Source of the DNA: Thamnaconus septentrionalis
Taxonomy: Eukaryota; Chordata; Actinopteri; Tetraodontiformes; Monacanthidae
Length of the DNA: 64,000 nt
Reading direction: 5' to 3'
Assembly (NCBI GenBank): GCA_009823395.1
Contig: CM020517.1
Location: forward strand, 16,027,501-16,091,500
Shown here: positions 30,309-44,247 of the stretch, in pieces
Position numbering within the stretch: the first letter of the stretch is position 1
Layout of the letters: each line of letters opens with the position of its first letter
Program-made: the position numbers and the translations under genes
Notes under the pieces: model-generated
Database searches by the model: none
What the model was told of the DNA's origin: nothing
Seen by the model: the letters and a program-made list of their open reading frames with translations, nothing else

Positions 30309-33300
30309 AAAGAAAAAAAAAAGTGAGGCTGCTCTACTGGAGGTAGGGACACAAATGACAGATCAGACTTTGAATATGTGACCTCTGTCGTTGAAACATC
30401 GCTAATTGTGTGAATTCAACAGCTAGCCCGGTATCTTTTCTTCACAATCCAATATAGTTTAATGTTAATCCGAGAGGGTTGAGGGATCACCTCTGATCCA
30501 GTCACCAATCACACAGCCTCTTATTATATCACTGGAGTCCATCTCTCAGAGCGTTGACACCCACTGGCACTGCCAGAGGTATTTTCGTCTCCCCTCCTCC
30601 TAAATCTGTAGTTCATCATTAATACGTGAGCACACACCCCTGCTCCGCTTTAATGTGTGCTCCGGGCGCCTGTCACATTTAGACCTCCGTGTTTCAACGT
30701 GCACTTTCTACTGTTTCAGCCGCACGGCCATCGTGGACAGAGCCAACCGTGCCCCTGAACGATTTTTAATGATGCGGACGGGTCGAGCCTTCAAGGCAAG
30801 GACTGATGGAAGATATGCGAAACCCTGGAGCCACCTCAATCAGACCTCGGCGTATATGATCCTGAACCAATGAGGGATTAATAGAAAATGGATAGTTAGT
30901 TATTTTATATAGTGAGTGATGATTGCTTTGTAAAAAGAAGGATGGGTGGTTGCCTTGACCTGATGTACAGGACAACACAAAAAAAGCATTTTCTTCTAAA
31001 AAGAAAGAAGGTTTTCCTGGCTAAGGAAGACACGGCGAAGTGAAGTTCCGATCCAGCGCTGCTCAATGGGACGTGAAGCAGTCCCACTGAGCAGTTGCTG
31101 AAGGCCCTTGGAGTTTCCAGTGTCCCCAAACCATGGCAAGCTCACTTAGTAGTCTGGGGGTTTTTTTTTTATATATATATCTACGTGCAATGAGTCACAT
31201 TATAAAACTCATTATGAGTGTGATCTCCTTTTGAGGAGAACCCAGTGGAAGCCTTTGGAGTCAGTAAACGTATACCTGCCTCGAAATGCCACCCACACAG
31301 CTTTCGGTGCCACTTTAAAGTGGCTTTGAACATGAGGACGCTCGGATGCATGCCACCCCTCCCCACTGCACCCCAACCCAACTCCCAATTTTTTTTATTT
31401 TATTTTTCTTTCCCCCAAATATGATCTCCCATCCGGCGTAAACTCCGGGACTATTTTCAGACGCGCACACATAAGCCCTTTGGATGGGTAGCTATTCATT
31501 TGGGGAGAAAAAAGGGGGCTATGGGGGCAATTAGAAATAGTTTGAGGTTCGTCGATGACATAAGACAAAGATTTCTATCTTTAGAGGAGTTGCGGCAGTC
31601 GCATATTTCTGTACATTCACAAATTACAGGGCGAGCTTCGGCCCTCAACCCGCCGAATGCATTCCTTCCGAAAAGTGTCTGCTCGGATTTCAGCCGAGGG
31701 TTTCTGCTGAGTGGAAATATGAGGTTCTGAATGGACGACTTCTGTGAAATCGAGTTTTATTCCTGCTGGATTAAATAAGATCTACTTTTGGGTCTCTGTT
31801 TTTTTTTCTCTCTCTCTCTCTGAATGATGAATTCTGTGGTTGCTGTGGAACGCCCGGCTTGTTTACCCTCCTCTCTCTCCATCTCTCTTCATTTTTTTTC
31901 CTTCTTAATTTTTCAAGGCCTCGCTCGCTATGAAATGGACTTTTTCTTCATGATATGACAAGAGAGTCTGTGATTTCTGAGCATGATGTAAGTCGCCAAA
32001 GCCATTTGTGCCGGTCCCTTCAAAGCCAAATCATATTCTAGCGTTGGAGTGTTTATATACACAAGTATATGGAGAAACTTTTAAACAACAGTGAGTGGGT
32101 ACAGACTGTTTGGGTTTTAGGCTCTCGCCGCTCTGATGGCTGATTCTCTCTCAAATTTTGATTACATAATGTGTCAGCACATCACAATTGGCGGCCATTT
32201 TTTGTCCATTTTGATGTTCAGACGAGAAAATAGGAAACACATTGGTTTATTTTGATCATATGATTTTATGCGCTATTTTTTGCTCCACTGGGGCTTGCTC
32301 TGTTAGTTTTAATGGTCAACGGAATGTGCTTGTTTATTCAAAGTCCGTTTTAGCTCTGAATGCTTTCTTTTATTTTATTTTATTTATAAATCTCACCTCA
32401 TCATGTGAGCCTGCCCAGACACTCATGAAAGTGTCATGACCCTCCTCCAGATCCTTTGACTAAATGCTCTCCGACAAATGATGGAGAGGACGCTGACATC
32501 CCCGAATGCAGCAGCTAGTTCGCATGTGAGCCGCGAGATGAGGAGCACGTTCACCTCATGCATCTTTAATATCAGACTGTATAAAAGGTGCAGAACAGAG
32601 CCAGGGGTTTATGAATCAATTGAGCAGCGTGTAATGGCTGCTGAGGGACGACTCCGAGCACGTCTCAATTTCTTGCTGCTGAATGTAAACGAAGTTCGGC
32701 GGAAGGAGCGTTCATTTTCACGTGCGCTCGGCCCGATTGTGCCTTGAATAAATCATGAGACGAGTTTGACAGTTGCGTAGCTTTCGTACGCCGGGGGTGT
32801 GAAGCGCAATCTCTCGAGGAGGATTCCTTCTTCGCCAATGACTTTGTTAATCTGGGAAGAATGCGCTGCATCTTTTTGCTCTGTCAGACTGTTTAACAGC
32901 TTTCCGAATCTGACTTCAGGTGAAATTAACACAAAGTGAGTGAGTCTGTAAATTGTGCATCCCTAATTCTAACATATATATATTTTTAAAGGGCATTAAT
33001 GACCCCCTGGTTGCTGCAAACCAGGTACTCGGCTCCAACTGAAAGGTATTGGCTTGTGTCAGTTTCTGACGACCTCGAGAAAAAATGTCACGGTTTCACA
33101 ATGATTACACCGCAAAAAATGAGTTGAAGTCTCTGTAAACAAGCAGAAGTATTTTGTTTTCCCCTGTGAGCGCAGCCTATTTTGTTCCTGAACAACATGT
33201 AGGATAGTTGTGCCGTTCAGTAAACTTCTCTGTGGATTTGCAATAATAAAAATGTGACGGTAAGCTGCGCAGGCCTGAGGGATTCCTGCTACTTAGTGAG

Positions 33301-35257
33301 AAGTAGCTCACGCTGCAGAAACAGTTTGATGGAAAATTTTGGTCGTTCTGAAACCTGATGACTTTTTAAAACCACATCATTGAAACCGTTAAGTGTCCCG
33401 TGACTACGTCCGACTAATGCTTCAGTGCTGAAAGAGGAATCATGTTATTGAACTATGTGGCACAAATGTCAAGGTTTAGGGAAACATCACTGTGAATTCT
33501 CTTTTAAGGTTGAACTCAACGGAACTTGACTCAGCTGACAGGTTTTTATCTTTTTCACTATGGCTGTATTTTTCCGGCAAGTGAGCATTTGTCACGCAAA
33601 CTAAAAAAATGACGACTGGCCACTGAACAACAGTACACGTTAAACAGTGTTACAATCTCGCTTCAGTGGGGTTTCGTTACTGCCCTCAGAATGTCATGCA
33701 ACTGAGTTTAGTTTTATGGTGCTGATTATTTATTTTTTGCTTTGCGGCACTTTTAACACGAATATAGAAATTCTGACCTCGAGGCCATGTCCAAACTTTT
33801 TCTTTCTTTAATGTAGGTAACATTTTATCACCATGTTGTGTGTGTTTGCACACAGGCGCATGCATGCGAAAGTGAGATACCCAGCCTCCCTTTTCAAAAA
33901 GAAAAAAACATTAAAAGAAAGGTGACAACAAGTCAAGGTGAACCCTGCGATGCCTTCACTACCTTTCGGGGGTTTGTGCCCGTGAAAGTCACCCCTGCAC
34001 TCCCCGTCCTCCGCCTATCTTTGTAGTTGCACTTCAGTGGCATGCCACCACACCCGCGGCGGGCGGATGGGAGGGGGTAGTGGTGGGGGGGAACTCCACG
34101 TAACCCCCCCCCAATGTCACCGTGGCTCCGCCCTCACATCATCTGTCGGGTACACTCACCCAACGATGACAGTCAGCAGACTGTGATGTGGTTTCCAGGC
34201 CTGTTTATTCTTTGGAAACCCACTAAAAGTTGCATTGGATGGTAAGCTCACCAAAAGGCCCCAGTGCTATTATAGGAGCGCTTGGGGTTGAGTTTTGATC
34301 TGATGGTGGGTTTGTAAATACGGCCCTGCCTTGCTTGCGGGCCACCGCTCTCGGCCTGCATTGTTTTCGTGTGACCTGAAGGAAGCTTTTTGATATTTGT
34401 GCTGATTTGTAACCTGGCACGATCCAGAAATGACACGACCTGCGTCTCCTGACTCATGACGGAGGACGACTAAGACTGCACCAGGCTGAAGCTCCCGAGT
34501 TGCACTCGGGTCTATTTTCTCCCTCTTTAGGCTGAGGGTACCGGTTTCATTCTTTTGCAGGATTGTTAGTCCCCGGTCGCGCTCAGTACGACTTTTAAAT
34601 CTAAATGAGTCCCATAAATACATCAACTCCCCCCATTATTCAGCTGCGGTTTTTAGTGCGAGCTGTAATCATTTCTCATCTTCCTTTGTCTCTGTCTGCC
34701 TATTTGTGTGTTGCAGCACACACCACTCACACACACACACACACACACACACTCTCTCACACTCCACTCTAGAGGCACACACAGACGAATTGCGTTTCTT
34801 CTCTCTCAGTGAGAGCTTCTGATGCAAGGATGGCAATCTGTAATCTGTAGTAATTGCATGTTGCAGAAAAACATTTTTCCGCTGTGGTAATCGCTGCAAT
34901 ATGTGCAGTTGCGTTGCCAAAGTGACAGCACCCCCACACCCCTGACAGACACACACACATACACACACTAGCTGTCACACACAGCACATCGCGGCTCCCC
35001 TCCAGCTCTGCCGATCGCTTAAACTCTGCCGGCTGTCCCTCGGGCCAATGCGACAGCGACGCGCTCGCACACCATCGCACACCTGTAGCGCCTCCATCCC
35101 TGATTTCCTGCCAGCGGCAGTTGAACAGTCGCTCGAGTCTCACCACCAGCTGAAAAGCTCAACGATCAGGCGACAAAACCTTGACACCAGCAATGTCATC
35201 TCTCTCCCATCGCCCCCCCAACACACACCCACACACCCCCCACACACCCCAGACTCC

Positions 35258-35476
35258 AAGATGGCGGCCCATTCATTTCAATGAAGTTGCTCACCCAGTG
35301 CAGTCGCGGAAAAAGTTTTTGACTTTCTCAGTAGTGTCACTTCCCATTATGCCTCTGTACCTCACATGAAGTATTTGGCCAATCAGAACGATTCTGGAGA
35401 ACGTCACTCATAGACACGTCAGGATGCAGCCAATCAGAACGAGCTGAGACACAGGACGTACGACGTTGTGACGTCA
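35258..35476 (+). promoter_or_regulatory. intronic cluster: YY1, two CCAAT, CRE
   Basis: AAGATGGCGGC (YY1-type) is at 35258-35268. An identical 14-mer GCCAATCAGAACGA (NF-Y type) occurs at 35378-35391 and 35429-35442, 51 bp apart. A full palindromic CRE, TGACGTCA, is at 35469-35476, with half-sites ACGTCA near 35401 and 35417. The density within 220 bp resembles a CpG-type promoter. No open frame of note follows, so the product would be non-coding, or the block may be a decayed mobile-element promoter. Confidence 0.35.
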
Positions 35477-36136
35477 TGCTGAGAATAAACTCATTCTGGT
35501 GGCTTTCTGACCTTTATCATTTTTTTAAACGACTAAAAGAACAGAACTGAAAAATCTACCTGATCTACAATCTACATGCTTTGAATCGCGTTTGGAAAAT
35601 GGGAAAAATGCTTTTTGGGCCCATCGGATTTTTTTTGCTGCAGTACCTCGAGTGGCCACTGGGAGAAATCAGCACGCTTGCATATTGCCAGTCCGGTTTC
35701 CAGTTCTTATAAAACATCCATGACCAACACAACCAGCTTCTGCTTTTTCATCAGCCGCCACCACTGCCGCTGCCTTCAACTTCTCGACGGCTGCTACGTG
35801 TGAGTACACAGAGAACAACCGAGTCCTTTGCCAACATCCGGCCGCCACATTAAACGCTGCAGCGACAGCTGCAGCCCGAGCTGCCGCCGCCGCCGCCACC
35901 ACCGCCACCGACAGCCGCTGCCGCCACCAGCCATCTGCCCCACTCTGCCGGACGACGGCGCAGGTTGATGAGGTCATCGCCCCTGCGAGGAGTATGTGTG
36001 TCAGAGGACGACAGAACGCCCGCGATAACAGTTCCTCTGCCTCCACGGGGGGGCGCCGCAAGTTATTTATTTTCCCCTAAATACGTCCACCTCATTGGGC
36101 TTTGATACGATGCACTTATAACCGTAACCGCGCACG

Positions 36137-36139
<3 letters not shown>

Positions 36140-36191
<52 letters not shown>
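36140..36191. repeat. (CA)26 microsatellite
   Basis: A pure CA tract preceded by CGCACGCACG. A second CA tract of about 38 bases lies at 36462-36499. Confidence 0.95.
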
Positions 36192-36192
<1 letters not shown>

Positions 36193-36459
36193 CAGGCGCA
36201 CACCTCGTATGAGGACAAGTAATGCTCAGAGACATTTATAGATACACAGCACAGACACCAAGATTGCAACCAGACTGAGTGCAAACCTTTTTTTTCCTCC
36301 CTGGGCCCCGCTACACTGACTGCCGAAGCCGTCCCACCACGCGGCAGTTAAGACTTCTCTCTGCCGCTACAACGGAGCCCCCTGTGTCAGATCAAACGGC
36401 TCGCGCTGACGAAGAGAGGAGACAGATTGCAGGGCTGGAAGCCGTTCGCTCCCCGACAG

Positions 36460-36500
<41 letters not shown>

Positions 36501-36628
36501 GTTTGACTGGCAACGCTGCCTGCGTCTGTGGCGGTCCCACACAAATATAGCGCCACCAGAGCGGGCGGGAGGAGGGGGGGTGGAGGGGGTCGGGGTGGAG
36601 GGGGTCGGGGAGTGGGGCTGCTAGGGGA

Positions 36629-37114
36629 TAGTGTTGTCGTACTGGAGATTGGTCTTGGTCTCCAGACCACTTTTTAAGGGTCTTGTCTCAGACTGGACGG
36701 ACTCGGGATATTTGATCAAGACCAGTCAAGACTCAGCCAACACCACAATGACAGATAATAACTGCAAAGAATCCATCTGCTGCCGTTTTAGGCTCTGTTT
36801 GTGACACCCATAGTGACACACCCCAATGCCTAGCTAATTTGTTTTTTAATTTTATGAGGTAAAGTTTGGTTCAAAATAATTGGCAAAGCAGCAAAATGTG
36901 AAAGGAAATTATTAAAAGATACCTTGCTGAAAAGAGATGATGCTGTTCGATTTAGAAGCAAACTTGTATTTAAAAAAAGATACTGTTCATTTTTCTCTGT
37001 TTTGTTGTTATTTTTCTTTGATATCTTTGAAGTCTTGGTCTTGTCTCGATCTCGATACTCTCTAGTCCTGAAAATGTCTTAGTCTTGGTTGGTGCGGTCT
37101 TGACTACAACACTA
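36629..37114. mobile_element. non-autonomous hAT transposon with perfect 8-bp target duplication
   Basis: The element starts TAGTGTTGTCGTACT and ends AGTC..GACTACAACACTA, so the ends are inverted repeats (TAGTGTTGT). It is flanked on both sides by CTAGGGGA (36621-36628 and 37115-37122), an exact 8-bp duplication typical of hAT insertion. The subterminal regions repeat GGTCTTGGTCT and AAGTCTTGGTCTTG words in opposite orientation. At 486 bp, without a transposase frame, it must have been moved in trans. Confidence 0.85.
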
Positions 37115-40100
37115 CTAGGGGAGCCTGAGTCTGGCAGTTGAAAAAAATAAGTTGCAAGGCAAACCCCCCGCACCCCCGCTCCCCCCCCAGAGGCAGGAGT
37201 GTTCTCCTCAAAATGAAATTGCATGTGGGCCAGAATATTAGGAAGCGCGCATGCATGGCTTCCAGCGAGCAGCCGAGCCTGTAAACCACATTTTCACCAG
37301 GGGAACAATACCCCCTTTTGTACTCGCCAGTGTGGCCGTCCTCTGGAGGGGGAAAGAAGGCACGACGAGTCAGGAAAAGCGCAGGAGCGCCAGAGAGTGG
37401 GGCGTGAAGCAGGTGAAGCGTCACTTTTAGATCCCCAGAGTTAATTGATGGACGAGCGGGCAGGCGGGCGGACGCGATGGTCCTCCGCCTCAGTTGCGTG
37501 TGGGAGCTTTTGATGTGGTGGCGACTTGGAATGCACCTCGCTCGTTCCCCGGCGCAACAAAAGCCACATGTTTTAATTTTTATTTTTTTTCCTCCGCCTC
37601 GCTGGATCCTCGTTACTTAGAACTGGCGAACGAGGTATGTCGCACGAACGGCTCGTGTTCTAAGCAGAGAGAAAAACCCGAGTCTCTGCGAAAACCAGGC
37701 GGCGGTCCAGATGTATCGTTCCGCGCACTTATTTTCACGTGGTTTTCTGGAGGCAAACTCTCCCAAACACGTCGCAGCCGTGTGCGGAAAAAACCTGCGA
37801 GTTGGTGCCGCGTTCAGTAAATCAGTCCCAACCGTCGCTAACCGACTCTTTAAACGAGGGTCATTCCAGGTTCTGTCACCCGGCAAGCGCACTTCAAAGC
37901 ACATCCAAACACTTCGTTGGCGTTCGTTTCCCTTTTTTTCCCCAGAAGGTTTCCGCCTCTCCTGGCAGAGGCGAAACTAAAAATCTGACCAGATCCAGGC
38001 AGGAACAGCGGCGCTGCTTTTCCTCGTCAGCTGTCCGCGCCTCGGGCACGAGACTAGACGGCCCTTGGAAAATACTTGACTGTGCTTTTCATCACGAGGG
38101 AGCGAGGGAGCGGTGTCGGCGAAGGAGCTCAGGAGAGGCAGCTGGACGCGTCATGACGTCGAGCCCATCGCCAAGTTTGTCCTCGTTCATCCCAGCTGAT
38201 TTCACACCAAGTCAAAAAAGAAAACAAACAGTGAGTCTGTGCCGTGCGATGTCTGCGGCTGCCGCTCTGAGATGAAGCAGACCCTAATCGGAGGCTCAAA
38301 CTTGTTTTCGGTGGAGTTACTCCATTAAAATCAGCGCTTCAGCCAAACGCGGGGGCTCGGCTTAATTGGAGTCCGGGAAAAACCGACCGCAGGGAAACCC
38401 GCGTGTCTGAGGCCACTGAATGTTTCCTTCTCTCCGTCCGCGCTGCTAATCGGCAGCGGCGACGCCCGCGAACGGCTCGCAGCCGCGGCCACGTGGAGCC
38501 CGGCGATAATAAGGTTGGACTTTCTCCTCCTTTGACTCACAGGCTCCGACGTCGATCGAGGCTTTGCTGCGACTGCACACTAATCCCCTGATTGCTGTGT
38601 TTAGGCGCAGCGCGTCGCTGCCCCACGTCAAGGTGGCCGCAGTTTAACGACGCGCTAATGACACAACGATGACAAGGAGCGTTTGTAAAACCCAATCAGG
38701 AGCCTCGGAGGCCCGGTGTTGCCCCGTGATTAGGTTAATCAAACTCGAATACCGACGGCAATGACTGGCCCTGCTGTCTGCCTCTTATGTCATCAAGTTG
38801 ATTAAAGGGGAAAGGTTGTGTTCAAGGCTGAAGAGCCAGTCTAACGCAAATGTCCCTCTACTAACCAAGCATTGTCAGAACATGGAGGCCACCGTTCGAT
38901 TTGCCATTCTGTGGAAGATAACCTTTAGATCATCTTCTTCGGCGGAGAACCCTGAACTTACACCCTCCTACAAAACTCCAACACCTGGCTGTTAGTCGCC
39001 AAGTCACATTTTCACTGATCTGAAAGCATTGTCGGGGAGGTTGCCGCACCCTCTGCGATACCACACAACACTGATTTCCAGAAGTCTTCGATTCACTGCA
39101 CACTTTCTGAGAGGCGGTGAAAGCAAAAGAAGCAAAGGTTGGGTGACTGTCATTTCTAGAGCGTCCGTTGACAAATAACGCAATTCACCTGCCAGTGGCG
39201 TCGCCTCCTACCTCTTCTGCACAGCGTTTTCACATGCGGGAGAGAAAATGCATTGTGGCAAAAAAGGTGAGGAAGTTTCATGGGATTTTCTCTCACCAAA
39301 AATGTCACCTGACTGTTTTCATGTTTTCATATATGACGTGGGAATTTCAAATTCCTGTCAAGAAAGTGAAAACTGGGTTTTACTGTTCAAAACGCTGATG
39401 AAGTGAATTTCGTGCATAAAGTGGGACTCTGAGGAGAGGACAGTCAGAATGTGAATCGGCGACTCCTAGTGCAACGGTTGAAGAATTTCTCTTTTGGTCA
39501 TTGATGGCTTCATTGAACCTGAGACACTGAGATTCTTTACAACACGAAGAAAGCAGCCCGGACGATGTTTTTCACTTAAGTCCTTTGCCGTGTTGTCACT
39601 GTGCGGGTAATTCTGCTGGACTAGAGCTTCGGCCAAAGCATGTGTTAGCGCCGACCGGTTATTATGATGAGGTCAGGCGGCACTTAGAGTGGGAAAACGT
39701 CACGGTCATCATGTTGACATGCGCTGCTCCTCTCTGACTCAGCACGGGGGTGAGGGTGGAAAGAAAGAATCTCAGGCGGACAGTGGTGTGTGTCTGCGTC
39801 TGCATCTGTGTGTGTGTGTGTGTGTAAAGTGAAGTGAACCCTGGTACCTTCCAGCTCGTGACGGCGGCCGCTGCTCGAGCCGTGAGAACCGTCTGGGCGA
39901 CAGACGACGTGACCTCACGGCAGACAGACTTGTCGAGAAGAGATGCGGGAGCCACTTCTTTTTTACGAAATTCTGGGGAAATCCCTGGCACGGTGCATCC
40001 GAGCGAGCCAATAGGGAAGTGAGCCTGCCGAGCGAGACACTGACGTTTGCTTGATCTCGTTTCATGGGTCGCTCACTGAGTGCCTGACATAGAAGTAAGT

Positions 40101-42062
40101 ATATAATAAGATTTGATGGTCTTGATTTTCATTTTGTAGCAAAAACATTTTTCTGTGTGTGTGTGTGTGTTTGACCTCAGTCACTTCAGTTACAGTGTCC
40201 CATTACCAGAGCTTTTTTTAATATACATTTTTCTGGGGCTTTTTTTTTTTTTTTATTACATTTTCAGCCTGTCAGTTACAGCAGAGTACGACGCCTCCAG
40301 ACACGAAGCTACAAAGCGTGCCGGAGCGGTCGAGTACGCTGGCAGCGCACGAGCTTATATTTGCACAGCTTGACGCGAGGGTGAAATTGTAGAACGTCGG
40401 CTCCACTGAATCGATGGACGCCGGCGTTGCAGAAAAGGAAGAAAGCTGCTACTGTTATCGCCAAAGCGGACTCACGTCAACGTGTCTACAAAATACAAAA
40501 CTCATCTCATGTGAAATCGTCCAGCTCGCAGGTCCGCTCGTAACGCTGTAACGCGTGCGTGCTGCACTGCGATCGTGGCCTTGAGATAACATCCTGCCGT
40601 GGGCGGGGAAAAAAAAAGAGAACAACAATGAAAAAGATTTTGCAAGTGGCGTAGATCCTCATTAGGACAGTCTGCCAGTTTAGCCCAGCTGTTGATTTGT
40701 CCACCCCAGTGAACAGACTGGGGGGCGACCACTGCAAATTCCAGTGTTGAATTGCCTAACCTCCCATAAAGTGGAATCCCAGTTATGTCGAGACATGGAA
40801 GCCACCCCCAAAAAAACACGTTTTATTATGGCGCAAACAATTATGTGTATGTAAACAAGTTAAGTGAGAAAAGGGAAAATAGAGAATCCGAAAACATTTC
40901 TCAGCCTGCAGCCTCGCGCGTCCTGTCATTATCTGCATTTTTTTTCTCCACCGTAATTAAGCTCCTTTTTTTTCTTTCTTTCTCCTTCATTGCTTATGGG
41001 AAGAGGGACGGGCCGTGCGGATGTTTTTCAGCTCGATTAAAGTCGCACATAATGATGCGCGGATATTCGCTCCTTTTTTTTTTATTGCCTTTTTATTCTG
41101 TCTTTGAAAAATATTTCTTTGCTTCCTTTGATGGTGACAGAATGAGTTCTTCCGGGCCTCAGATCTTTGTTAAACTTTCACACATGATAAAATAAAACCT
41201 TCTGTTCCTCCTGTGCTCCGCCTCATGAGAGGAAAGGAACAGGCACAGTCGCACAGACGCACACACGCATGCGCCCAGACGCATTCACACACACACACAC
41301 ACACACACGCAGGGTGCTGATACATCCCTGAACATGTGGAATCTCCATAAGTTTGAGTCATTTTATGTGCTGCCGACCAGATCTCGTGCCCAGCCATTAA
41401 AGTAATTTGCGGGTTCCAATGCAACTGTAATGTCAAAAACAAAAGTGCACGGCGGTTCACATCATGCTTAATCACGGGCGTTGTTTTTTTTTCCTTCTTC
41501 TTCTTCTTCTTGTCCTTCCTTCATCACCTTCTCCACCTTCTACAGAAAGGATGTTGTTGTCAATATGTGCTAAACGAAACAGGGAGGGACCAAAACAACA
41601 CATGGACCACATGTGAGTCAAAGGCAGGTCACAACTCTCTAGTGGTGGCCTAAAAAAACAACCTCCACCTGCATCGCTGGCGATAACAACATGTGTGTCA
41701 GGCCTGTGAGTGAACTCGTCTCTCTGGACTTCCCGAGCCTGGGCCACTTTTCAGAAAGCTCTGAAGTCAAGCGCAGTGTTGAACCTCACTGGCTCCAAAC
41801 ACGGGGAAAGTCTTAACGAAGCACCGACATTGGCGGGAAGCTAAAATTGAGTATTTGTGCCGCATTTTACTCGGGTCCAAAGGACTTTTTAGATGGTCAA
41901 TCATGCTCCACTAGACCAGTATGAAAAACAAAGATCTGAAAATTAGTAGAACACCTAACCATTATGATCTCCATGTCTGAATTTAATGGAAAATGCAGAC
42001 CAACTCCATGTCCTAAATGCAGGTTAATATTGTTCATCTTATTATTTTTTATTATAGATACT

Positions 42063-42063
<1 letters not shown>

Positions 42064-42106
<43 letters not shown>
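42064..42106. repeat. (CT)n microsatellite
   Basis: An almost pure CT tract of about 43 bases with one interruption; a Glu/Arg frame on the other strand is an artefact. Confidence 0.95.
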
Positions 42107-42107
<1 letters not shown>

Positions 42108-42442
42108 TACCCTCTCTCCCTCGCTCCGTCTTTTTGAAGTCCCAGCAGTACCGTGCAATTAGCTGTGGGTCTGCCCTGTGGTTTAGGGCGTAGCTTTCAA
42201 AAGAAGTTATGAAACAATTTCTCGAGAGGAGCTTTTCCTCAATACGGTCGTCCACCGCGCAGGACAAATGAGATCATCAGGAGGCTAATAAGACGGATGT
42301 GGATATAATCCTTTGACTCGGGTCTTATTTGAACTATTATCACCTTGTAAACAAAGTATAAAATGAGTCTGAGGAATAGAGAAGGCTCCATCTGTTAAAG
42401 ACATCATTTTTAAAAAGAAATATCAGATAAAAGTCTTTTCAT

Positions 42443-42505
<63 letters not shown>
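42443..42505. repeat. compound (AC)8-(AT)23 microsatellite
   Basis: AC repeats pass directly into about 46 bases of AT, a self-complementary tract that can extrude as a cruciform. Confidence 0.95.
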
Positions 42506-42510
<5 letters not shown>

Positions 42511-42811
42511 TAGTTGTCAGTATTACGCAAGCATTTTGAGGATGTGTGTGCTCTTATGGCAACGGGGACTGTGTTCCTGTTTTCGATTTCTGAGGCAGTG
42601 ACGATAGGATATTCCTCTTGCGTCACTTGAATCACATCTGGACGCTTCCTTCCTTCGAAACAAATATTTTCAGCCACCACGCTTTAAAAGTAATGCAGAA
42701 GTACAAGATGGATCGCTTACGTGTTTCAGTCAAAATCCGTCAGAGTTTTAAAGGTGTGTGGTTGTATTGGAATTGTAATCGATGCTGCTGCCATGTGAAA
42801 GTTGACCATAA

Positions 42812-42830
42812 ACTACATTTCCCACAACGC
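42812..42830 (+). promoter_or_regulatory. ZNF143/STAF-like binding motif
   Basis: ACTACATTTCCCACAACGC closely follows the ZNF143 (SBS) consensus ACTACAATTCCCA(T/G)(A/C)ATGC: the ACTACA and TTCCCA cores are intact. ZNF143 acts at promoters and chromatin-loop anchors (established). Its role here is inference. Confidence 0.35.
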
Positions 42831-44213
42831 TCAATTTTAGTCACAGTCACTAGATTCCAGTGTTTCCACATCAGTTGGATTTTTTCCCCAGATGGCAGTA
42901 AAGCAGAGTTAATGCAGTAACTTGTGTTTGGTGATGTTTGCCTTTATTGGCCTGAAACATTCCATCAGTGGATTAATGTAGATTTCTCAACCTGAAGAAT
43001 TGAAGGATTTCAATAAACTTTAAATTATTTCAAGAATTATGTGTACGCAAACTGAAACATATTGCTCAGAAAATCGGAGGGATATTTGTCTTTGTGGTGA
43101 AATTTTGGAATGCATCTAAAATGTACTTTAACATTTACAGGTGAAGTTAATTTGACATTCTCTAAGCTTTTTAAATAAACACGTCCAACTGTTCAATGCT
43201 TCACTACTTATTGGATAACACGCAATTAACAAGGGGACAAACCACAATAATCACAAACACAAGTGTCTGTATATTCTGGTTTCAGTTTGTATTTGACGGA
43301 CAGGCGTCTTCATCACGCTGTCCGCGTTGTGACACCATGTCAAAAGACCAAGTCAAAGAGGCAAAGGTCACATGACGGGTTATTGAGACATAACCACTCC
43401 TGTCAACTGCTTTTTCCCATACGTTGTACTGCACTGTCAAATACTTTCATGATATAATTTCACTGTAACACGACTTTAAATTTCACCTGAATTTCACCCA
43501 AAAGTCTAATATCCCAACTTTTCAGGAGTTGTGCCACTTTGTCAGAGACTTTTATTAATAATCGCCAAAAATAGACATATTACGTCTGTATAAGTGATAG
43601 AAATTCCACAGTTTTCCAGTTACAACCGGGTCTCTTGAGGGCAGCCATAACGCTGAATGCTGACCCTCAGTCAAAATGCGTTTGCTCAGCTACGGATCCT
43701 GTTAACGAGCTCCAAGATCTCAGGTATTACCACCACCACCACCACCTCCCAAACACAGAAACCCTTACAGAAAGAAAACATGAAAGTCCATATCATCAAA
43801 CGCGCCGTAAAGAATCCGCCCCCCTGCGGTCGCTCGCCGACCACCAGAAAATTGTATTTATGGCCGCACTTAGCGCGACTTAAACCTTGACCGGTGAACG
43901 GTGAGGCCTCTCTGCCGGAGCCGCGCGGCGCAACGAGGGCGTGGGCAGGTTTGGGATTAGCTGACCACATAATCAGCACGCCCACTGTGCATGCGCTACC
44001 TGGAAGCCATCTCACAGGCAACCCCTGAGAGTGTTCCCCATAAAGCCGTGTTGACAGACGGTAAAAACGGCGAGACGGACCCAAAAGTAAATAAGTACCT
44101 CCCAAATAGCGTTTACAGCCCTAATCAAGTCCAGAACATTCCTTCTATCCAACATGCCCTCGCAGTTTTATAAATAGATATTATACGCGGCTAAGCTGGA
44201 CGCAGGGTTCCTG

Positions 44214-44247
<34 letters not shown>

